From Kribbella sp. ALI-6-A (GTDB lineage: Bacteria; Actinomycetota; Actinomycetes; Propionibacteriales; Kribbellaceae): a DNA stretch of 64,000 bases. Below are positions 60,358 to 64,000 of this stretch, piece by piece. Below the pieces are notes generated by a model. That model had not been told where the DNA came from and searched no databases. It was given only the letters and a program-made list of their open reading frames with translations. Positions within the stretch are counted from its first letter, which is position 1, and every line of letters starts with the position of its first letter. The stretch spans positions 1-64,000 of the forward strand of contig NZ_MTQN01000007.1 in NCBI RefSeq assembly GCF_001984195.1, in the 5' to 3' direction. The position numbers and the translations under genes are program-made.

Positions 60358-60387
60358 CTGCCCGTCCCCCTGACAGCTGCAAACCCA
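60358..60387. repeat. direct repeat 3 of 3 in the tRNA-Gly locus
   Basis: CTGCCCGTCCCCCTGACAGC followed by TGCAAACCCA lies 46 bases upstream of the cargo gene start at 60311. It is closest to copy 1 (59488-59519), which lies in the same position before the other cargo gene. Confidence 0.7.
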
Positions 60388-60718
60388 GGTCAGCGCGGGC
60401 GCATGTCAAGTGGCGAGCTTGCTTGATCCCGCAGGGACGCCGACGGCGCGCCCTTGACCCATCAGAGCCGAACTCGGCAGAGAGCTACAGGAGCCGGGGG
60501 GTGTAGCCGTGGTCGACCAGGTGCTTGTAGGCCTGCTCGACCTCGGACGGCATCGGCTGCGGGCTCGCGAATCCCGGGGGGAACGAGGATGTTGAACGGG
60601 AAACGAAGTCCGGGGATGGGGGCACGCCGGATGACGAGGACGGGGCCGCTGGAGTCCTGGTGCCGGTGCCTTGGGGCACGTGGAGGGCACGCCGCCCGAA
60701 ACCGGCCTGAGCATGACG

Positions 60719-60757
60719 AAGGCCCCTGGCCCCAGAATCCCTCTGGCCAGGGGCCTT
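60719..60757 (-). terminator. tRNA-Gly terminator
   Basis: AAGGCCCCTGGCC (60719-60731) pairs perfectly with GGCCAGGGGCCTT (60745-60757). On the minus strand it begins 7 bases after the CCA end of the tRNA. Confidence 0.85.
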
Positions 60758-60764
60758 TCGGCTG

Positions 60765-60838
60765 TGGAGCGGGTGACGAGAATCGAACTCGCGTAGCCAG
60801 TTTGGAAGACTGGGGCTCTACCATTGAGCTACACCCGC
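60765..60838 (-). tRNA. tRNA-Gly (anticodon TCC)
   Basis: The minus strand folds as a cloverleaf: acceptor GCGGGTG with CACCCGC, D arm GCTC-AATGGTA-GAGC, anticodon stem CCAGT/ACTGG with loop CTTCCAA (anticodon TCC), T arm GCGAG-TTCGATT-CTCGT, discriminator T and an encoded CCA (74 bases with CCA). Its 3' half is duplicated twice downstream, so it appears to be an integration target. Confidence 0.96.
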
Positions 60839-60996
60839 GGACGTCGCTGAAACAGCGGCGCTCGGACATGATTCCACATCCGGCTGGCGGGCTCAAAACG
60901 GGTTCGGTGAGCGGGGTGGAACGGGTCGCTAGAGTGGCTAGGACGGGGTGGGGGCGCGAGCATGGGTCTGCGTCCACTAGACTCGTTCGGTCACTG

Positions 60997-61069
60997 CGGG
61001 GCGTAGCGTAGTGGCTAGCGCGCCTGCTTTGGGAGCAGGAGACCGCAGGTTCGAGTCCTGTCGCCCCGA
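60997..61069 (+). tRNA. tRNA-Pro (anticodon TGG)
   Basis: The plus strand folds as a cloverleaf: acceptor CGGGGCG with CGCCCCG, anticodon stem CCTGC/GCAGG with loop TTTGGGA (anticodon TGG), T arm GCAGG-TTCGAGT-CCTGT, discriminator A. No CCA is encoded (ACAAA follows). It lies 75 bases before the trigger factor gene and is divergent from tRNA-Gly. Confidence 0.96.
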
Positions 61070-61144
61070 CAAACCCCTGCAGTACCTGCGGTGTGGCCTG
61101 TCCGGGCGTGCCGCGATCGTCATCGACCAAGGAGAACCGCCACC

Positions 61145-62545
61145 GTGAAGAGCACCGTCGAGTCCTTGAGCCCGACCAAGGTCAAGCTCATCGTCGAGGT
61201 GCCGTTCGAGGAGCTCAAGCCGAGCCTCGACGCGGCGTACAAGAGCATCGGTCAGCAGATCGTCGTGCCGGGCTTCCGCAAGGGCAAGATCCCGCCGCAG
61301 GTGATCGACCAGCGGGTCGGTCGTGGACCGGTGCTCGAAGAGGCGATCAACGACGCGCTGCCGAAGCTGTACTCGCAGGCCGTCCAGGACAACCAGGTCA
61401 AGGCGATCGGCCGGCCCGAGGTCGACGTGACCGAGTTCAACGACAAGGAGAGCCTGCAGTTCTCCGCCGAGGTCGAGGTCCGCCCGGAGATCGAGCTGCC
61501 GGACCTGACCGGTCTCGAGGCCAGCGTCGACGACATCGCGATCTCCGACGAGGAGATCGACGAGCAGATCGAGTCGCTGCGGCAGCGGTTCGGCTCGCTG
61601 AACCCGGTCGAGCGCCCGGTCGGCGACAACGACTACATCACCCTCGACCTGTCGGCCACCAAGGACGGCGAGAAGATCGAGGAGGCGCAGGCCACCGGCC
61701 TGTCGTACCAGGTCGGCAGCGGTCAGCTGCTCGACGGCCTGGACGAGGCCGTGCTCGGCCTGAACGCCGGTGAGTCCAAGACCTTCGTCACCCAGCTGGT
61801 CGGCGGCGCGCTCAAGGGCGAGGACGTCGACGTCGAGGTGACCGTGACGGCGGTCAAGGAGCAGGAGCTGCCGGAGTTCGACGACGACTTCGCCCAGACC
61901 GCGTCGGAGTTCGACACCGCCGAGGAGCTGAAGGCCGACGTCCGGACCCGGCTGGAGCGCGGCAAGCGGCTCGAGCAGGCCGGCGACGCGCGCGACGCCG
62001 TGCTGGAGAAGATCCTGACCCTGGTCGAGGTGCCGGTGCCGGACGGTCTGCTGACCGATGAGGTCGCCGCCCGCCGGGAGAACCTGGACCAGCAGCTCGG
62101 CTACTCCGGGATGACCTTCGAGCAGTTCCTCGAGGGCGAGGAGCAGACCCAGGAAGAGTTCGACGAGGACCTGAAGAAGCGTTCCGCGGACGCGATCAAG
62201 GCCCAGTTCGTGCTGGACCTGGTCGCCGAGCAGCAGGGTCTGAGCGTCAACGACCAGGAGCTGACCGAGCACATCGTCCGGCACGCGCAGCGTTCCGGCG
62301 TCAGCCCGGACCAGTTCGCCCAGCACGCGGTCGAGAACAACCTCGTGCCGAGCCTGGTGTCCGAGGTCGTCCGCGGCAAGGCGCTGGCCTACCTGGTCGA
62401 GAACGCCAAGGTCACCGACGCCTCCGGCAACGAGGTCGAGCTGAAGACGCTGCTGCCGGACGGCTCGTACGCCGACCCGGAGGCCGCCGAGACGACCGAG
62501 GCCGCCGCCGAGGAGACCCCGGCCGAGGAGCCTGCGAAGGCCTGA
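61145..62545 (+). CDS. tig: trigger factor (ribosome-associated chaperone and prolyl isomerase)
   Basis: The protein has 466 residues. The ribosome-binding domain (1-115) carries the signature GFRKGKIPP. The FKBP-type PPIase domain (about 150-235) has DYITLDLSATKDG and GSGQLLDGLDEAVLGLNAGE. The C-terminal helical chaperone domain follows, ending in an acidic tail (AAEETPAEEPAKA) typical of actinobacteria. GTG at 61145 with AAGGAGA upstream is used. It receives nascent chains at the exit tunnel. clpP follows, separated by an inverted aldo/keto reductase gene. Confidence 0.97.
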   Translation: MKSTVESLSPTKVKLIVEVPFEELKPSLDAAYKSIGQQIVVPGFRKGKIPPQVIDQRVGRGPVLEEAINDALPKLYSQAVQDNQVKAIGRPEVDVTEFNDKESLQFSAEVEVRPEIELPDLTGLEASVDDIAISDEEIDEQIESLRQRFGSLNPVERPVGDNDYITLDLSATKDGEKIEEAQATGLSYQVGSGQLLDGLDEAVLGLNAGESKTFVTQLVGGALKGEDVDVEVTVTAVKEQELPEFDDDFAQTASEFDTAEELKADVRTRLERGKRLEQAGDARDAVLEKILTLVEVPVPDGLLTDEVAARRENLDQQLGYSGMTFEQFLEGEEQTQEEFDEDLKKRSADAIKAQFVLDLVAEQQGLSVNDQELTEHIVRHAQRSGVSPDQFAQHAVENNLVPSLVSEVVRGKALAYLVENAKVTDASGNEVELKTLLPDGSYADPEAAETTEAAAEETPAEEPAKA

Positions 62546-62561
62546 CGCACCCGAAGCACCG

Positions 62562-62597
62562 CCGACGCCCCGGAATCCCTGCGATCCGGGGCGTCGG
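62562..62597 (+). terminator. terminator after tig
   Basis: CCGACGCCCCGGA (62562-62574) pairs perfectly with TCCGGGGCGTCGG (62585-62597). It begins 17 bases after the tig stop. Confidence 0.85.
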
Positions 62598-62617
62598 TGC
62601 GTTCAGGGCGCGACGAC

Positions 62618-62663
62618 CGTACGGCGTACCGACGCGGCACGCGCCCGCGCGGTACGCCGTACG
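62618..62663 (-). terminator. inverted repeat, probable terminator of the aldo/keto reductase gene
   Basis: CGTACGGCGTACC (62618-62630) and GGTACGCCGTACG (62651-62663) are perfect reverse complements with a 20-base GC-rich loop. It lies at the 3' end of the minus-strand gene (stop at 62667), just after the tig terminator. Confidence 0.6.
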
Positions 62664-62666
62664 AGC

Positions 62667-63653
62667 TCAGCCGGCCCGATCGAGGCGTTCCCGCTGCTCC
62701 GGGCTGAGCTCCAGATCGACAGCCCCGAGGCTCTCCTCCAGTTGCGTCACCGATGACGCGCCGACGAGCGGGATGATCGGCAGCTCGCCGCCCATCAGCC
62801 ACGCCAGCACCACCTGATTGGCCGTCGCGCCCGTCTCCCGGACCACCTCGTCCAGCACGATTCGCCGCGCCCGCGTCCCGGCATGGTCGTACAGCTCGCC
62901 CAACGGCCGATCAGCGCGCACGTACGCCCCACTCAGCAGCGGCGTGTAGGCGACCAGCGCCAGCCCCGGCTCAGCGCGCAGATAGCTCAGCAGTTGCCCG
63001 TCGGTGACCCCGATGCTCCCGTCCCGCGAGCGCAGTCCCGCTTGGTCGGTCCGCGCCCGGAAGTACGTGTGGTGATGCTGCAGCACCTCACAGCCAGGCA
63101 GACCCAACCGAGCCGCGATCGACCTGGCTCGCTCGAACTGCCATGCCCAATAGTTGCTCAATCCAACCAGTCCGACCGTGCCCTCGGCGGCCAGCGTGCC
63201 GAACGCCTCCACCTGGTCCTCCAGCGGCACCGCGGGATCGGGAACGTGGGCGTAGTAGACGTCGATCCGGTCGCGGCCCAGGTTGTCCAGGCTGCGTTCC
63301 GCCGACTCCTTGATCACCTTCGGGGCCAGTCCTTCGAGGTCCTCGGTGAGTTGCTTGGCCGGTCGCGGCGGCCGTCCACCCACCTTGGTCGCGATCGTGA
63401 GCTCGTCGCCCAGGCCGCGGCTACGCAGCCAGCGGCCGAGCAGTTGCTCGCTCTCGCCGCCCTGCGTGCCGTTGACCCAGAACGCGTAGTTGTTGGCGGT
63501 GTCGACGAACGTGCCGCCCGCCTCGACGTACCGGTCGAGGATCGCGTACGACGTCGCCTCGTCGGTGGTGGTGCCCATCAGCATGGCGCCGAGCGCGAGT
63601 TGGCTCACCCGGCGGCTGCGGGCCGGGTCGGTTCCCAGTGTCAGATAACGCAT
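62667..63653 (-). CDS. aldo/keto reductase
   Basis: The protein has 328 residues, a TIM barrel with the AKR tetrad Asp51 (FVDTANNY), Tyr56, Lys90 (IATKVGG) and His136 (YYAHVPDP). The NADPH site is in WLMGGELPIIPLVGASSVTQLEESL. It reduces aldehydes or ketones of unknown identity. It is inserted on the opposite strand between tig and clpP, genes that are usually adjacent. The promoter has a MerR-type operator and the transcript appears leaderless at the ATG (63653). Confidence 0.93.
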   Translation of the reverse strand: MRYLTLGTDPARSRRVSQLALGAMLMGTTTDEATSYAILDRYVEAGGTFVDTANNYAFWVNGTQGGESEQLLGRWLRSRGLGDELTIATKVGGRPPRPAKQLTEDLEGLAPKVIKESAERSLDNLGRDRIDVYYAHVPDPAVPLEDQVEAFGTLAAEGTVGLVGLSNYWAWQFERARSIAARLGLPGCEVLQHHHTYFRARTDQAGLRSRDGSIGVTDGQLLSYLRAEPGLALVAYTPLLSGAYVRADRPLGELYDHAGTRARRIVLDEVVRETGATANQVVLAWLMGGELPIIPLVGASSVTQLEESLGAVDLELSPEQRERLDRAG

Positions 63654-63659
63654 GTCGCC

Positions 63660-63690
63660 AGCACACCGGCTAGACCTCGCTCTAGGTCAA
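63660..63690 (-). promoter_or_regulatory. MerR-type promoter of the aldo/keto reductase gene
   Basis: On the minus strand TTGACC (63690-63685) and TGTGCT (63665-63660) are separated by 19 bases, the over-long spacer used by MerR activators. The spacer region carries the dyad GACCT-N6-AGGTC (plus-strand 63673-63688). Transcription would begin at about 63652-63653, at the ATG, so the transcript is likely leaderless. No merR gene is adjacent. Confidence 0.5.
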
Positions 63691-63856
63691 CCCCGACACG
63701 GACCGCGACAGCCCGCGTACGCCGTACTCACGGACCGCCGCGACGCCGTACCGGCGTACCGGTTGCGGATTCGCTCAGGGCGGAGGAGGTGCGCCGTGAG
63801 CGAACACCTGCCCACCGGCCTTAGCTCTGTCGCCGTCGCCCAGTAATGTCGGCTTC

Positions 63857-64000
63857 GTGAACGAGACATTTGCAGCCAGCCCCACCGCCGCGGGCGGCAA
63901 CGGATCCGGCGGACTCGACGACCACATCTACCAGCGCCTGCTCAGCAACCGGATCATCTTCCTGGGGTCCGAGGTTCGCGACGACAACGCGAACGCGATC
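63857..64000 (+). CDS. clpP: ATP-dependent Clp protease proteolytic subunit, N-terminal part (cut by window edge)
   Basis: The first 48 codons are visible: a Gly/Ser-rich start, then DDHIYQRLLSNRIIFLGSEVRDDNANAI, the N-terminal strand and helix of ClpP that form the axial pore and the first handle. It is the peptidase that, with ClpX or ClpC, degrades unfolded proteins. GTG at 63857 is the likely start. The gene runs past the window end. Confidence 0.95.
   Translation, partial: MNETFAASPTAAGGNGSGGLDDHIYQRLLSNRIIFLGSEVRDDNANAI

Larger units (their letters stand above)
60312..60764. other. gene-poor remnant beside the tRNA-Gly
   Basis: This 453-base interval holds direct repeat 3 (60358-60387), an arm-site-like repeat (60671-60690) and the tRNA terminator. 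A minus-strand frame at 60485-60679 (64 codons, ending VEQAYKHLVDHGYTPRLL) could be the tail of a broken gene, but it has no recognisable family. No integrase domain can be read in any frame. Confidence 0.45.

Noticed and set aside
60462..61130. Long minus-strand frame with a GATGLEPAVSCSQSRRASHYATPR-like stretch
   Set aside because: It runs antisense through the tRNA-Pro gene. Peptides of this look are the well-known false translation of tRNA genes in databases.
63717..63765. GTACGCCGTAC-type palindromes before clpP as an operator
   Set aside because: GTACG/CGTAC-rich words occur throughout the window, in coding and non-coding sequence, so local occurrence is not informative.

Overview
The window reads as chromosomal DNA of a high-GC actinobacterium. 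Coding density is high, GTG starts are common, 4-base ATGA/GTGA gene overlaps are frequent, and the gene content is typical: EttA, Mycobacterium-type RpiB, Nei-type glycosylase, GlbO-like globin, F420/Ddn-like oxidoreductase, GAF-ANTAR proteins, class F sortase, and tig followed by clpP. My best guess, by inference only, is a Kribbella-like member of the Propionibacteriales. Most of the window is ordinary core and near-core genome. The accessory signal is concentrated in the IS481 remnant at the left edge, two related repeat clusters (about 6.65-6.94 kb and 18.57-18.76 kb), a large perfect inverted repeat at 22.2 kb, and a tRNA-Gly locus with two extra partial tRNA copies at 58.9-60.8 kb.

Layout. 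0-8 kb: IS481 transposase tail, a small secreted protein, an AHSA1-type protein, single-strand binding protein, EttA, an alpha/beta hydrolase, a three-gene ArsR / AHSA1 / RibD-like operon, then a MarR regulator divergent from a YceI protein. 8-12 kb: a fatty-acid oxidation block (acyl-CoA dehydrogenase, thiolase, short-chain dehydrogenase) divergent from a TetR regulator with a clear palindromic operator between them. 12-18.4 kb: small exported and unknown proteins, a MarR regulator divergent from an O-methyltransferase over a doubled operator, a lipoprotein, and three GAF-ANTAR proteins. 18.7-22.2 kb: a four-gene minus-strand operon with two ABC ATPase/permease pairs. 22.3-28 kb: two paralogous double-GNAT acetyltransferases, peptidase E, MaoC hydratase and FabG-like reductase, two coupled thioesterases, a truncated globin and an OsmC protein.

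28-36 kb: an MscS-type channel, a DUF2157 membrane protein coupled to a D-amino-acid oxidase, MalQ, a secreted AA10 lytic polysaccharide monooxygenase with a structured promoter, small proteins and a membrane-anchored SPOR-like protein. 37-51 kb: aminopeptidase N, a DsbA-like oxidoreductase, a beta-lactamase-fold protein, RpiB, a Nei/Fpg glycosylase, a SpoIIE phosphatase, a Thr-Pro-rich cell-wall protein next to a class F sortase, an OhrR-like MarR regulator, a Ddn-like protein, a phosphatidylcholine synthase-like enzyme, a DMT transporter and an AAA ATPase. 51-58 kb: a heterodimeric ABC exporter and a 918-residue secreted protein. 58-61 kb: small unknown genes between duplicated tRNA-Gly 3' halves, then tRNA-Gly and tRNA-Pro. 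61-64 kb: trigger factor, an aldo/keto reductase, and the start of clpP.

The most unusual feature is the tRNA-Gly(TCC) region. The intact tRNA (with encoded CCA and a terminator) is followed downstream by two further copies of its 3' half, each again followed by a copy of the terminator. Each interval holds one small cargo gene and short direct repeats. I read this as tandem accretion of decayed integrative elements with no surviving integrase in the window. Several promoters carry well-formed operators (TetR, two MarR sites, ArsR, a MerR-type 19-base spacer), which makes the regulation in this window unusually readable.
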